Assembly (NCBI GenBank): GCA_035277145.1
Contig: DATELA010000062.1
Span: forward strand, 7,759-71,758
Source: DASRAP01 sp035277145
Lineage (GTDB): Bacteria > Gemmatimonadota > Gemmatimonadetes > Gemmatimonadales > Gemmatimonadaceae
Reading direction: 5' to 3'
Length of the DNA: 64,000 nt
Position numbers and translations under genes: made by a program. The notes under the pieces are model-generated. The model had not been told where the DNA came from. It searched no databases and worked only from the letters and a program-made list of their open reading frames with translations. How positions within the stretch are numbered: the stretch's first letter is position 1; each line of letters starts with the position of its first letter. Below, in pieces: positions 11,601-19,650 of this stretch.

Positions 11601-12030
11601 GCGGAGCGCCTGCGCGAACGTTCTGGAGTTCGCTGAGGCCCGACACACTGCCAACACCCACGCGCACCGTGAACGCGTTATCGGGGTCGAGCGTCGTCAT
11701 CGCGCCCGACGTGCCGCTGATGTCGAGCCATGCGGTCACAATCGTTTGCGTCGTTGCGACGCCGTTCATGTTCGCTGCACTCGGCGTGACGGTCACCGAG
11801 CCCGTACTGCCGACGCTCTGTACGTAATACGTCGCGGACGAAACGCCTGGCCCGAGCGGCACGTTGATCGACGCGCTGCCCAGCGTATTCACATCGGTCG
11901 ACAAGAGTATCGCCGCCGGGTCCGAGCTCACGAGCTGAACCGTTGCACCCGTCGGAGAACTTGAACTAAGCGAAATCGACTGCGCGCGCTGCAAACCAAC
12001 GCCGACTGGACTGTTCGAGAGCGTAATCGT
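8674..12030 (-). repeat. Five tandem ~675-bp coding repeats
   Basis: The 3' half of the Ig-repeat gene is a tandem array of five modules of about 225 codons. Boundaries on the minus strand, judged from the recurring SxTTVGAGLQR opening, are near 12030, 11366, 10690, 10022 and 9346. The DxSG-DNAFTVRVGIG-GLSELQN block and the SSTPGSVATGGV block are the best conserved. Modules 3 to 5 look closer to one another than to module 1, as expected if the array grew by unequal crossing-over. Confidence 0.8.
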
Positions 12031-14223
12031 CGGCATTGGCGCGACGTTGAGCGCGACATTGTCCGAAACGATGTTCGTCGCGCTCGCAGTCACCGTGGTG
12101 TTGCACGGCAATGTCGCGCTGCCACCGTACGTGGCGCTGACGACAACGTCGGTAAGGCCCGCTATAATCGTCGTCGTCGCCGGCACGCTCACGCACGTCG
12201 GGTCGGCCGCGACAAGGTTCACTTGCAATCCACCCGCGGGCGCGGCGATGGCGTTGCCCGAGCTCTGCAGCCGAACCGTGAACGTGTTACCGAACGTCGC
12301 GTTCAACGCGACGTTTGTCTCGATGATGTTCAGGTTCGCGAGCGATGTCACCGTCGACGAACCACCGATGAACCCCGTCGCGTTCGCCGTCAGTGTGACC
12401 GGACCCGGCAGCACGCCGGACACCGTCGCATTCGCGAGCGTTGCGCCCTGCGCCAAGGTCACCGTCGGCGTAACGACGCTCACGACCGATGGATTCGAAC
12501 TGACGACGTTCACGATGACGCCGCCCGCAGGCGCGGGTTCAGCGAGTTGAATCGGCACTGAGCCATTCGCGCCGAACGGAACGTTCACGCTCAGCGGCAG
12601 GTTGATCAGGCGCAGCGACACGGGCACGAGCAGCGTGCCTTGTGTGTATCCGGTGGCCGTTGCGGTGAGTGTCGCAGCGCCCGCGGCAACGCCAATCACG
12701 TTGGACGTTCCCTGCGTCTGGCCCTGCGGAATCGTGATTGGTCCCGGTGGCGAGAATGCGAGTCGCGTCTCGTCGCTGCTCGCGAGCGTGACGACAACGC
12801 CGCCAGCGGGCGCCGGTGTGTTCAGCGTAATCAGCACCTGCACGTTGAACGTCACGCCAACGAACGTCTGCCCGCCCGCGAGCGACACGGTTATGCCGGG
12901 TGCCGCGACCGGCGTGGCCGTCGCCGTGAACGTGACAGACGAGCCGCCGGCAGTTGCGCTGATCGACTCGGGTCCTGCAACGGCGCCGTTTGTGTAGGTG
13001 ATCTGTGCCCGCCCGCTCGCATTCGTCGTCGACGTCGCCGCGCTGACCGCACCATTTCCGGAGACGCGCGCCCACGTGACGGTCGCGCCCGACACTGGAT
13101 TGGTGAATTGGTCTGTGAACTGCACCACCAGCGGATTCGGCAGCGCGGTCGAGACCACGGCTGATTGCGCGTCGCCGCTGAATTTCGTGAGGACGCGGCC
13201 TGCTCCAAGCGTCGCCGTCGCGCTGACGCTCACACCCGACATTCCGGGTGCGGTCGCCTGGAAGTTCTGCTGGCCTGCCACGGTGCCCAGCGTCATGCTC
13301 GTGCTCGCGCGACCGTCGGCGGCAGTGGTGGCCGTTGTCGGTGCGACCGACGAGCCGGCGGACAGGCCGGCGAACGTGACCTGCACGCCGGGAATCGGTG
13401 TGCCGCCCGAGGCGCGCGCTTCCACCACAAATGGTGTTGCGAGTGCGCTTTGCACCGCGCCACTCTGTCCGCCACCGCTGATCACGACGAGTGATGTTGC
13501 GTTGATTGTGACCGTCGTCGTGTGCGTGCCGGCTACGCCATCAGGGATTCGCGCGGTAATCGTCGCAGTGCCGGCCGTGTTGCCCGCAGTAACGAGTCCG
13601 TTCGTCGAAACCGTTGCGACGCTTGGCGCACTCGAACTCCAGTTGAAAAACGCGCCCTGAATCGGCTGATCGAGATCATCGAACGCTGTCGCGGTGAGCT
13701 GCGCCGTTCCACCCTGCGACAGCGCTGACGTCGGCGGCGTGACATCGACGCTCGCCGCGTTCGACCCGGGTCCGACAAACGTGACATCAACATCCGTCGG
13801 AGTGGTGATCGCCCCGGGACGCGCCTCGAGCGATTGAAATCCAGAGAACAGAATCTGCTGACCACTGCGCAATTCGATTTGCGCAGAGAACGTTTCGCTC
13901 GTGCCTTCGATTTCGACCGGCACGTTCAATCGGACTTCGTTCGATCCCGCGGGGAACGTGATCGTCGTGTCGATCAGCAGCGATTCATCCGCGCGCCGAA
14001 TGACAATGTGCACGTTGTCGATCGTGAGTCCCGCGTTCTGCATCGCGATGACGCCATCGGCAGACAGCGCCGGTGCAAACGCGAGATTCGCGGTGTGCCT
14101 GGGCCCAATCGGATCGCCGCAGACGGCGAGCACGCCCCACGCGACGATGGTAGCGAGGAGCCTTACAACACGACGTGGGCGCGAAGCCGGCATTGGCGAC
14201 TGGGTGCGAAAAGACCGGCGCAT
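8674..14223 (-). CDS. Giant Ig-like repeat surface protein
   Basis: About 1849 residues from ATG 14223; ATG 14193 is an alternative and the frame opens at 14343. An N-terminal hydrophobic segment (LLATIVAWGVLAVCG) looks like an export signal; its Cys is not in an ideal lipobox. Then come a BIG2-like domain (SVDVTPPTSALSQGGTAQL), two Big_1-like domains with ADGRAS and NASGRAQ motifs, and about three looser Ig-like repeats carrying PAPAGGVxV. The C-terminal part is five tandem modules of about 225 residues (about 12030, 11366, 10690, 10022 and 9346 down to 8674) sharing GLQRAQSxSL, HGGITVRVTS, DISGVST, DNAFTVRVGIG, GLSELQN and SSTPGSVATGGVA. No membrane anchor or sortase signal is seen at the C-terminus. 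Adhesin-like or cell-surface role is inference. Confidence 0.85.
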   Translation of the reverse strand: MRRSFRTQSPMPASRPRRVVRLLATIVAWGVLAVCGDPIGPRHTANLAFAPALSADGVIAMQNAGLTIDNVHIVIRRADESLLIDTTITFPAGSNEVRLNVPVEIEGTSETFSAQIELRSGQQILFSGFQSLEARPGAITTPTDVDVTFVGPGSNAASVDVTPPTSALSQGGTAQLTATAFDDLDQPIQGAFFNWSSSAPSVATVSTNGLVTAGNTAGTATITARIPDGVAGTHTTTVTINATSLVVISGGGQSGAVQSALATPFVVEARASGGTPIPGVQVTFAGLSAGSSVAPTTATTAADGRASTSMTLGTVAGQQNFQATAPGMSGVSVSATATLGAGRVLTKFSGDAQSAVVSTALPNPLVVQFTDQFTNPVSGATVTWARVSGNGAVSAATSTTNASGRAQITYTNGAVAGPESISATAGGSSVTFTATATPVAAPGITVSLAGGQTFVGVTFNVQVLITLNTPAPAGGVVVTLASSDETRLAFSPPGPITIPQGQTQGTSNVIGVAAGAATLTATATGYTQGTLLVPVSLRLINLPLSVNVPFGANGSVPIQLAEPAPAGGVIVNVVSSNPSVVSVVTPTVTLAQGATLANATVSGVLPGPVTLTANATGFIGGSSTVTSLANLNIIETNVALNATFGNTFTVRLQSSGNAIAAPAGGLQVNLVAADPTCVSVPATTTIIAGLTDVVVSATYGGSATLPCNTTVTASATNIVSDNVALNVAPMPTITLSNSPVGVGLQRAQSISLSSSSPTGATVQLVSSDPAAILLSTDVNTLGSASINVPLGPGVSSATYYVQSVGSTGSVTVTPSAANMNGVATTQTIVTAWLDISGTSGAMTTLDPDNAFTVRVGVGSVSGLSELQNVRAGAPPLSISLSVADGAVMQLVTTSGVAASATTAIQPVQSSSPGSVASGGVALRPAGVGTTTVTATSTGASSTNNATRSTTISAPGISVSNSTTGAGLQRAQSVSLGASNHGGVTVRITSTDPARLLIAPNASTVGSAFIDVNVLNGNSFLSFVTQGIEAATGSVVVDVTTPLFTPGSATIPLAQPFIDISGVSTSVNVLGPDNAFTARVGIGSPAGLSELQNVRAGGAGYTIDITSSVPGVVGLVTSSGVSANATVSIPALASSSPGSVATGGVATTPLTVGTSTISATGAGLTPTTNASRTMTVTAATMTLSTSTIGSGLQRGGSGSLSGGDHGGITVRVTSANPSVMLVSPDANTPGSAFVDIAVPNGNTFFSYVVQGVEGQTGNITLTASSPLFTDATSQVTVQQPAIDISGVPASATTLGNDNAFTVRVGIGTAGGLSELQNIRAGGTTVTATVTSSTVAGQVLNLIGAGSSATASIAPLNASTPGSVATGGVAFRPFSAGSTVISATIPGFLSTTNASRTVNVTSPTMSMSPTTVGGGLMRGSSGSLSDGNHGGITVRVTSSNPAIALLAPNTTTAATAFIDIPVPNGQTFYSYTVHGVEGALATVQITAVAPGFTDGTTTATVVAPMLDISGVSTTRNTASTTDAFTVRIGIGNPSGLSELQNLRFGASQITATVTTTNATVVPLVTLAGNVSSTTVTIAAGNSSSPGSVATGGVAVDGLIPGTATISATIPTYTATTNASRTVTVTQASMSVSAQTVGAGLQRAGSISLSGSDHGGITVRLTSADPSRVLVAPNATTAGSAFIDLVITNGNTFAGFVAQAIEGTTGDVLVTATTPTFTSGSELTSVVQPALDVSGLVTTLTAGGADDAFTIRVGVPNSNFTGLTELQNIRFGASPATVTVTSTNAAIATLVTTPLTAGTVTLSIAPQNSSTPGSVATGGVAIRPLTVGSLTVSATIAGYRILPTSSIAVVVQ

Positions 14224-14324
14224 CACCGCCGGCCAACGAGGAGGCAAGCTAGGGCCGGGATCGGTTGGTGCCAGTACGATGGCGCACGTAACGAACGTGA
14301 CCCGCCGCTCGGTCCGCGCTGCCC

Positions 14325-14393
14325 GGCACCCCGTACCCGGCACCCCGTCCCCCGTCCCCCGTACGCCGTCCCCGTCCCTGGTCCCCAGCCCCC
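14325..14393. repeat. CCCCGT low-complexity spacer
   Basis: Between the Ig-repeat gene and the divergent DMT transporter gene lies a C-rich stretch of repeated words CCCCGTC, GGCACCCCGT and CGTCCC. It belongs to the class of short-word spacers seen elsewhere in the window. No promoter motif is recognisable inside it. Confidence 0.5.
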
Positions 14394-14414
14394 GGTCTCG
14401 CGTCTATTTCACCC

Positions 14415-15290
14415 ATGCCCTCGTCCAACCGTCGCGGCCTCATCGCGATGCTGATTGCGGTCGCCGCGCTCTCGCTCATGGACGCCGGACTCAAAATCCT
14501 CTCGCCGCACTATCCTGCGCTGCAGATCACGTCGATCCGCGGGTTTTCGGCGCTGCCACTGACGCTGGTGTGGGTCTACCTCCGCGGTGGATTTGGACAG
14601 CTCGTGAACGTTCGCGCAAAGCTCCACCTGCTGCGCGCTGTTCTCGGCGTCACGATGTTGTCGTTGTTCGCGTACGCGTTGCGCCATCTGTCGCTCGCGG
14701 ACGCGTACACGATCTTTTTCGTGTCGCCCGTGTTCATCGCCGTGCTCGCCGCAACAATTCTTCACGAGCGCGTTGACGCGCGCCGATGGATCGCGATTGG
14801 CGCGGGATTCGCCGGTGTGGTGCTGGTGCTCCGTCCTTCAGGTGCCGGAGTGTTATCAGCGCCGGGCCTCGCCGTCCTTGGCACCGCCGCGCTCTATGCG
14901 GGTTCCGCGATCACTGTGCGCATACTCGGCCGCACCGACAGCACGCAGAGCATGGTGTTCTGGCTGATGACGATGATGGGCGTCGTCGCGGGCGCGCTTG
15001 CACTTCCACAGTGGAAGCCGATCGATCCGTCGCACTGGCTCGTGATTGGCGGCATCGCGCTCACGGGATCACTTGGCCAGTGGGCGATTACCGAAGCGTT
15101 CAAACACGGCGAACCATCGTTCGTGGCGCCGTTCGAGTACACCGCGCTCGCGTGGGGCGTTGGGCTCGACTGGTTTGTCTGGAAAACATTCCCCGCGCCC
15201 ATCACGTTCGTCGGCGCAGCGGTGATCATTGCGAGCGGCGTGTACCTGGTTCGTCGCGAGCGCGTGCATCTCGAGGCAGAGCACCCGTAA
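14415..15290 (+). CDS. DMT-family (EamA) transporter
   Basis: A 291-residue inner-membrane protein with ten hydrophobic segments in two homologous halves, the layout of drug/metabolite transporter EamA proteins. Recognisable features: ITSIRGFSALPL in the second helix, the FVSPVFIAVLAATILHERV segment ending repeat 1, a short RRWIAIGAGFAGVVLVL helix, and the equivalent AFEYTAL-type segment (VAPFEYTALAWG) in repeat 2. Exporters of amino acids, nucleosides or other metabolites are found in the family; the substrate cannot be told. It stands alone on the plus strand. Confidence 0.85.
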   Translation: MPSSNRRGLIAMLIAVAALSLMDAGLKILSPHYPALQITSIRGFSALPLTLVWVYLRGGFGQLVNVRAKLHLLRAVLGVTMLSLFAYALRHLSLADAYTIFFVSPVFIAVLAATILHERVDARRWIAIGAGFAGVVLVLRPSGAGVLSAPGLAVLGTAALYAGSAITVRILGRTDSTQSMVFWLMTMMGVVAGALALPQWKPIDPSHWLVIGGIALTGSLGQWAITEAFKHGEPSFVAPFEYTALAWGVGLDWFVWKTFPAPITFVGAAVIIASGVYLVRRERVHLEAEHP

Positions 15291-15301
15291 GTCTGTCGCG
15301 C

Positions 15302-15691
15302 TTATTGCGCCTTGAGCCACGCGCGAACCGAATTGCCGACGTTGGAACCGACAGACGGAAGCTTTACCCAGTGGCCGGCTTTCATGAGAATCGCCGCGGG
15401 CCCGCCTTTCGTCTCTTCGATCCGCTCGATGTCGCCGACTGCGTAGCTCTTTCGTCCGCGCAAATCGGTGACGACGAGCGCGTCGTCGGTGATTTCGATC
15501 CGCGCGACGCGCGACTCCACGATCGCGGCAACGCCGACGAGAATCGCCACTCCCATGCCCATTGTGACCATGTTCCACCCGCGCGCCGCGTACGACACGA
15601 CGGTGATCGCTGCAAACAACGCGGTCGTCGCAACCATCACCACCGTTGTCGTCGGTCCGTGCTTGAAGACTCGCCGTCCTTCGTATGCCAT
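15302..15691 (-). CDS. Small membrane protein with PH-like C-terminal domain
   Basis: A 129-residue protein with two hydrophobic helices (about residues 12-60) followed by a beta-rich domain containing ARIEITDDALVVTDLRGRKSY and VGDIERIEE. This arrangement resembles bacterial PH-domain (YdbT/YcxB-like) membrane proteins. The start codon lies directly after the CocE-type hydrolase stop, so the two are likely co-transcribed. Function unknown; the fold assignment is inference from pattern. Confidence 0.6.
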   Translation of the reverse strand: MAYEGRRVFKHGPTTTVVMVATTALFAAITVVSYAARGWNMVTMGMGVAILVGVAAIVESRVARIEITDDALVVTDLRGRKSYAVGDIERIEETKGGPAAILMKAGHWVKLPSVGSNVGNSVRAWLKAQ

Positions 15692-17545
15692 CTATTGCGC
15701 GATTCGTCCGACCACGGGCAGCACAATGTGCGACGCGGCGTTCGCAGAGCGCATCACACGCACGGTCGCGGCGCGGTAGTCGCTCGCCTTGGCTTCGAAA
15801 ATGTTGGGTACGAATGTTTGCGGGTTTCTGTCGATCAATGGGAACCACGAACTCTGCACCTGCACCATGATGCGGTGGCCCTTCTTGAACGTGTAATTCT
15901 GTCCGTGCAGGCTGTATTTGATCTCGGCAGTTTCGTTCGGCGCAATCGCTTCCGGTTTTTCAAAACTCTTTCGGTAGCGTCCGCGAAAGACTTCGTTCGA
16001 CACCATGAACTGGTATCCGCCCATTTTTGGATCGCCGGGGACGATGGGTGGATACACGTCGATGAGCTTCACAATCCAATCGGCGTCCGATCCCGTTGTC
16101 GACGCCATCAATCGCGCGATCACATCTCCCGCGATCGTGAGATCGTCGCTGAGCGTATCGGTTTGCCAGCTCAACACGTCGGGCCGGTTATGCGCGAAGC
16201 GCTGATCGTCCGCGAGCCACGTGGACCACGTCGATCCGGGTCCGTACGTCATCAGGATCGGGCGGTTCCGATAGGGAACCGGCTTCGCGGGATCAGATAC
16301 GTAACTGTCGAATTGCGGCTCAGTCGCGCGCGGCGCGTCGAATGACAGTTTGCCATCGGCGTGGAAGTACAGCGCGCGTTGCATCACGCCGGTTTTTGGC
16401 GGCCACGCGTCGAACGTGCGCCACCGATTCGCCCCGGCTTCGAACGTGATGGCTTCAGGTTGACGCAGTGCGCCGCGATCCTTGAGATAGAACGCGAAAA
16501 ACGGCGCCTGAATGCTGTCGCGGTAGTACTTCGACGTGTTGCTGCCGAAATCGATGTTGCCGAGTTTTTGCCCGTCGGCGCGATTCCATCCGCCGTGATT
16601 CCACGGGCCGACGACGAGAAAGTTCTTGTTGGCGCGATCGAATTGTTCGAGCTGTTGATAGATCGCGATGGGTCCGTAGAAATCTTCCTGGTCCCACCAG
16701 CCTGCGACGTTGAGCGTCGGCACCGTCGCTTGTGTGAGAAATGGAATCAGCGTTTGCGCTTTCCAGAATTCGTCGTAATCCGGATGCGCCACGTAGTCAT
16801 TCCACGTCGGGATCTTTCCGAGCAGGTGCTTTGCATTCACCGTCGAGAGGGGCCCGAGGTTCAGGTACCACTCGTACGTGTCGTATTTGTCGAACTGAAA
16901 GACGGCGCGCTCTTTGTTCGTTTCCATCATCGACGCATACTCGAATCCGTAGCTGAGCCGGAACGCGCCGTTGTGATGGAAGTCGTCGCCGAGCCACATG
17001 TCGGCAGGCGAGGCTTGCGGCGACGTCGCGCGGAGCGCGGGATGTGGATCGGTGAGTGCCATCGCGGTCGTCCATCCATCGTACGACACGCCCAGCATCC
17101 CAACGCGACCGTTGTTCTGTGGAATGTTCTTGATGAGCCAGTCGATGGTGTCGTACGCATCCGTTGCTTCGTCGATCGCTCGTGGATCGCGGCGCTGCGC
17201 GGCGTTGCGCGCCGGCCGCTGCATGACGAACTGTCCTTCGGACTTGAAACGTCCGCGAATGTCCTGGAACACGAAGATGTAGTTGTCGTCCGCGAGTTCC
17301 TTGAACGACGTATTCAGGCTGGGTCCGCGGGAATCAACGCCGTACGGCGTTCGCATCATGACGAACGGCAGCGCCGCAGATATGGAGCGCGGCGTGAAGA
17401 TCACGGTGTTCAACCGTACGCCGTCGCGCATCGCGATCATGTGATCGGTGCGCGCATAGCGTTCCGAATTGGCCTGCGGCTGCTGCGCAAGAATCGGTGC
17501 GGTGCAGGCGCCGAGGGTTACGAGCGAGCGGACGATGCGAATCAT
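15692..17545 (-). CDS. CocE/NonD-family secreted hydrolase
   Basis: A 617-residue alpha/beta hydrolase of the X-prolyl dipeptidyl peptidase (S15)/cocaine esterase family. An N-terminal signal peptide (IVRSLVTLGACTAPILAQ) directs export. The catalytic nucleophile is in GVSYDGWTT (G-x-S-Y-D-G), preceded by the oxyanion region MRTPYG and FQDIRGRFKSEG. The acid and histidine lie in the second half (VVGPWNHGGW provides a candidate His). The C-terminal jelly-roll domain (GDVIARLMASTTGSDADWIVKLIDVYPP) is characteristic. Family members cleave acyl or peptide bonds; often antibiotics or acylated amino compounds. It starts the two-gene unit with the PH-like membrane protein. Confidence 0.88.
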   Translation of the reverse strand: MIRIVRSLVTLGACTAPILAQQPQANSERYARTDHMIAMRDGVRLNTVIFTPRSISAALPFVMMRTPYGVDSRGPSLNTSFKELADDNYIFVFQDIRGRFKSEGQFVMQRPARNAAQRRDPRAIDEATDAYDTIDWLIKNIPQNNGRVGMLGVSYDGWTTAMALTDPHPALRATSPQASPADMWLGDDFHHNGAFRLSYGFEYASMMETNKERAVFQFDKYDTYEWYLNLGPLSTVNAKHLLGKIPTWNDYVAHPDYDEFWKAQTLIPFLTQATVPTLNVAGWWDQEDFYGPIAIYQQLEQFDRANKNFLVVGPWNHGGWNRADGQKLGNIDFGSNTSKYYRDSIQAPFFAFYLKDRGALRQPEAITFEAGANRWRTFDAWPPKTGVMQRALYFHADGKLSFDAPRATEPQFDSYVSDPAKPVPYRNRPILMTYGPGSTWSTWLADDQRFAHNRPDVLSWQTDTLSDDLTIAGDVIARLMASTTGSDADWIVKLIDVYPPIVPGDPKMGGYQFMVSNEVFRGRYRKSFEKPEAIAPNETAEIKYSLHGQNYTFKKGHRIMVQVQSSWFPLIDRNPQTFVPNIFEAKASDYRAATVRVMRSANAASHIVLPVVGRIAQ

Positions 17546-17645
17546 GGCTCAAGTCCGTGATCAGGGCTGGCTAACGCTACCTTGCCCCACGCCGTTGCAA
17601 CACCCGGGCCGGCGGCGGCATCACATTTGGCAATCGAACTGCGCA

Positions 17646-17733
17646 GTTCAAACGACGCCGTTGAGACGGCGTAGTTCAAACAACGCCGTTCAGACGGCGC
17701 CGTTCAAACGGCGTGGTTCAAACAACGTAGTTC
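17646..17733. repeat. 14-bp tandem repeat with self-complementary units
   Basis: Six head-to-tail 14-bp units and a partial one begin GTTCAAAC or GTTGAGAC at 17646, 17660, 17674, 17688, 17702 and 17716, with GTTC again at 17730. Units end in ACGCC, GGCGTA, GGCGCC or GGCGTG, so neighbours pair as hairpins such as ACGCCGT-TGAG-ACGGCGT (17655-17672). The array ends 10 bp before the ATG of the M61 peptidase gene and so lies in its leader or promoter region. Confidence 0.85.
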
Positions 17734-17743
17734 GCCATCACCT

Positions 17744-19525
17744 ATGCTGCTCTTTCTCGCTCATCTCTTCGCACTGACGGCGCCGCAGCCATCGATCCAC
17801 TACACCCTGCGCGTGGATCCGTCCGATCTGACCGCGTTCAGCGTCGAGATGCGGATTCGCAATGCGCCCGATTCGTTCCGCGTCGCGTTCGCCGCGCACC
17901 CTGAGTACGACGACAAATACTGGCGATACATCGAAGGGCTCAGCGTCACCGCGCCGGCGGGAGCCGCGACGATCACACGCGCAGACAGTGTCGTGTGGCG
18001 TGTGGTAGCGCGGGGCGGCGAAGCAGTTCTTCGATATCGCATCAAGCTTCCGCCCGGCGAATCGCCGCGCGCGGCGTGGCAACCGTTTCTGACACCAACC
18101 GGTGCGCTCGTCGGCGGGCCGCACTCATTCATGTATGTGCTCGGCGGCGAGCGATGGTCGTCGCACGTCACGCTCGACATTCCGCGTGATTGGAAAGTCG
18201 CGACGGAATTGCTTCCGACGTCCGAATCGCGCACGTATTTCGCGCAAACCGCCGACGCGCTGATGGAAGGGCCGTTTCTCGTCGGCACTTACAGCGACTG
18301 GTCGTTCACGGTGGATGGCGTGCCGCATCGCGTCGTGTATTGGCGCGCACCCAACGCGACGGCGTTCGACACGACGCGCTTTGTGCGCGGTGTTGAAGGC
18401 ATCGTGCGCCAGGCCGTGTCGGTGTTCGGCCGTCCACCGTGGCGCGAATACACGTTCATGTACCAGGACAACGCGTACGGCGGCCTCGAACATCCAGCGT
18501 CCGTCACGCTTGGCGCGCCGAGTCAGGCGCTCGCGCAGGATCAGGGCGAGTATCTGCACGAGACTGCGCACGAATTCTTCCACGCGTGGAATCTCATGCG
18601 CATTCGTCCGATCGAGTACCGCTTGATCGACTATCGCCTGCAGCCCCCAACCTCCGGTCTATGGTTCAGCGAAGGTCTGACGATTCTGTACGCCGATTTG
18701 CTGATGCGCCGGGCAGGGCTCACGACGTTCGAGCCGACGCGCGAAGCGCACATGGAGAACATCATCACGCGGTATCACGCACAGCCGGGTAACTATCGGC
18801 ACTCCGCGGTCCGCACGAGTCAGCTCTCGTACAACACGGATCTCGAAGGGTTCGGCGATTACATCGCCAGCGCGCATTTACAAGGCGAAGTGATCGGTGC
18901 GATGCTCGACCTGATCGTGCGCAACGCGACGGACGGACGCCGCACGATCGACGACGTGATGCGGCGCATGTACGAACGGTTTGATGGCGCCGCCGTCGGA
19001 TTCACGAGTCGCGACGTGGAGCGCGTTGTGGAAGATGTGTGTGCATGCGACGTGACTCCGTTGTTCGATGCGCACGTGCTCAATGCGACTGCGCCGATCA
19101 ACTTCGATCGCTATCTCGCGTTGATCGGCTATCGCGCCGTGATCACGCAGACGCCCGCGCTCAATCGCGACGGCACGCCGTCGGTTGATTTGCGGTTGTG
19201 GGCCGGCGTGCGCGAATCCGATGGTTCGCTGCGGTTGCGAATCTCGAACGGCGAAAGCGCGTGGGGACGCGCAGGGCTCCATACCGGCGACAAGATTTTC
19301 GCCGTGAACGGCTCGGCGGTGCGCACATGGCCGGAGTTTCGCGCGCACATCGCGCGGCTCCGCATCGGCGACACCGTTCGCGTCGAGGTCGAACGACCGA
19401 CGGGAAAGGTGACTGCCACCGTCGTGCAAGCGGGATTCACGCAACCAGTGGTCAGGCTCGAGCCCGTGGCGAACGCAACGCCCAAGGCCGTGCGGTTACG
19501 GGAGGCGTGGGCAGCTGGGCGATAG
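17744..19525 (+). CDS. M61-family metallopeptidase with PDZ domain
   Basis: A 593-residue peptidase of the M61 (glycyl aminopeptidase) family. The zinc motif HEFFH is at residues 276-280 inside ETAHEFFHAWN, with the downstream glutamate in WFSEGLTILYADL. The N-terminal beta domain (ALTAPQPSIHYTLRVDPSDLT) matches the peptidase M61 N-terminal domain, and a PDZ domain occupies about 500-565 (GLHTGDKIFAVNGSAV). The N-terminus is a short hydrophobic stretch consistent with export to the periplasm. It is a single gene, followed by a long inverted repeat and a 14-bp tandem repeat array lies just upstream. Confidence 0.9.
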   Translation: MLLFLAHLFALTAPQPSIHYTLRVDPSDLTAFSVEMRIRNAPDSFRVAFAAHPEYDDKYWRYIEGLSVTAPAGAATITRADSVVWRVVARGGEAVLRYRIKLPPGESPRAAWQPFLTPTGALVGGPHSFMYVLGGERWSSHVTLDIPRDWKVATELLPTSESRTYFAQTADALMEGPFLVGTYSDWSFTVDGVPHRVVYWRAPNATAFDTTRFVRGVEGIVRQAVSVFGRPPWREYTFMYQDNAYGGLEHPASVTLGAPSQALAQDQGEYLHETAHEFFHAWNLMRIRPIEYRLIDYRLQPPTSGLWFSEGLTILYADLLMRRAGLTTFEPTREAHMENIITRYHAQPGNYRHSAVRTSQLSYNTDLEGFGDYIASAHLQGEVIGAMLDLIVRNATDGRRTIDDVMRRMYERFDGAAVGFTSRDVERVVEDVCACDVTPLFDAHVLNATAPINFDRYLALIGYRAVITQTPALNRDGTPSVDLRLWAGVRESDGSLRLRISNGESAWGRAGLHTGDKIFAVNGSAVRTWPEFRAHIARLRIGDTVRVEVERPTGKVTATVVQAGFTQPVVRLEPVANATPKAVRLREAWAAGR

Positions 19526-19548
19526 CGCCCCAGGGACTGTAGCGCGGG

Positions 19549-19622
19549 CGAAAGGCGGGGCTCTCCGCGTGCGCGAGTTAGTGGGTTGCCTTGCGGCGCA
19601 CGCGGAGAGTCCCCGCCTTTCG
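19549..19622. repeat. Long inverted repeat (26-27 nt arms)
   Basis: Arms 19549-19574 and 19596-19622 are complementary over 26 positions with one extra base in the right arm; the loop is 21 nt. It lies between the M61 peptidase stop and the threonine dehydratase start. There is no T-run after it, so it is not a canonical intrinsic terminator. A REP-like or MITE-like element, or a bidirectional mRNA-stabilising hairpin, would fit. Confidence 0.8.
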
Positions 19623-19650
19623 AACCGTCGTTTGCTGTAGTTTGAGCGGC

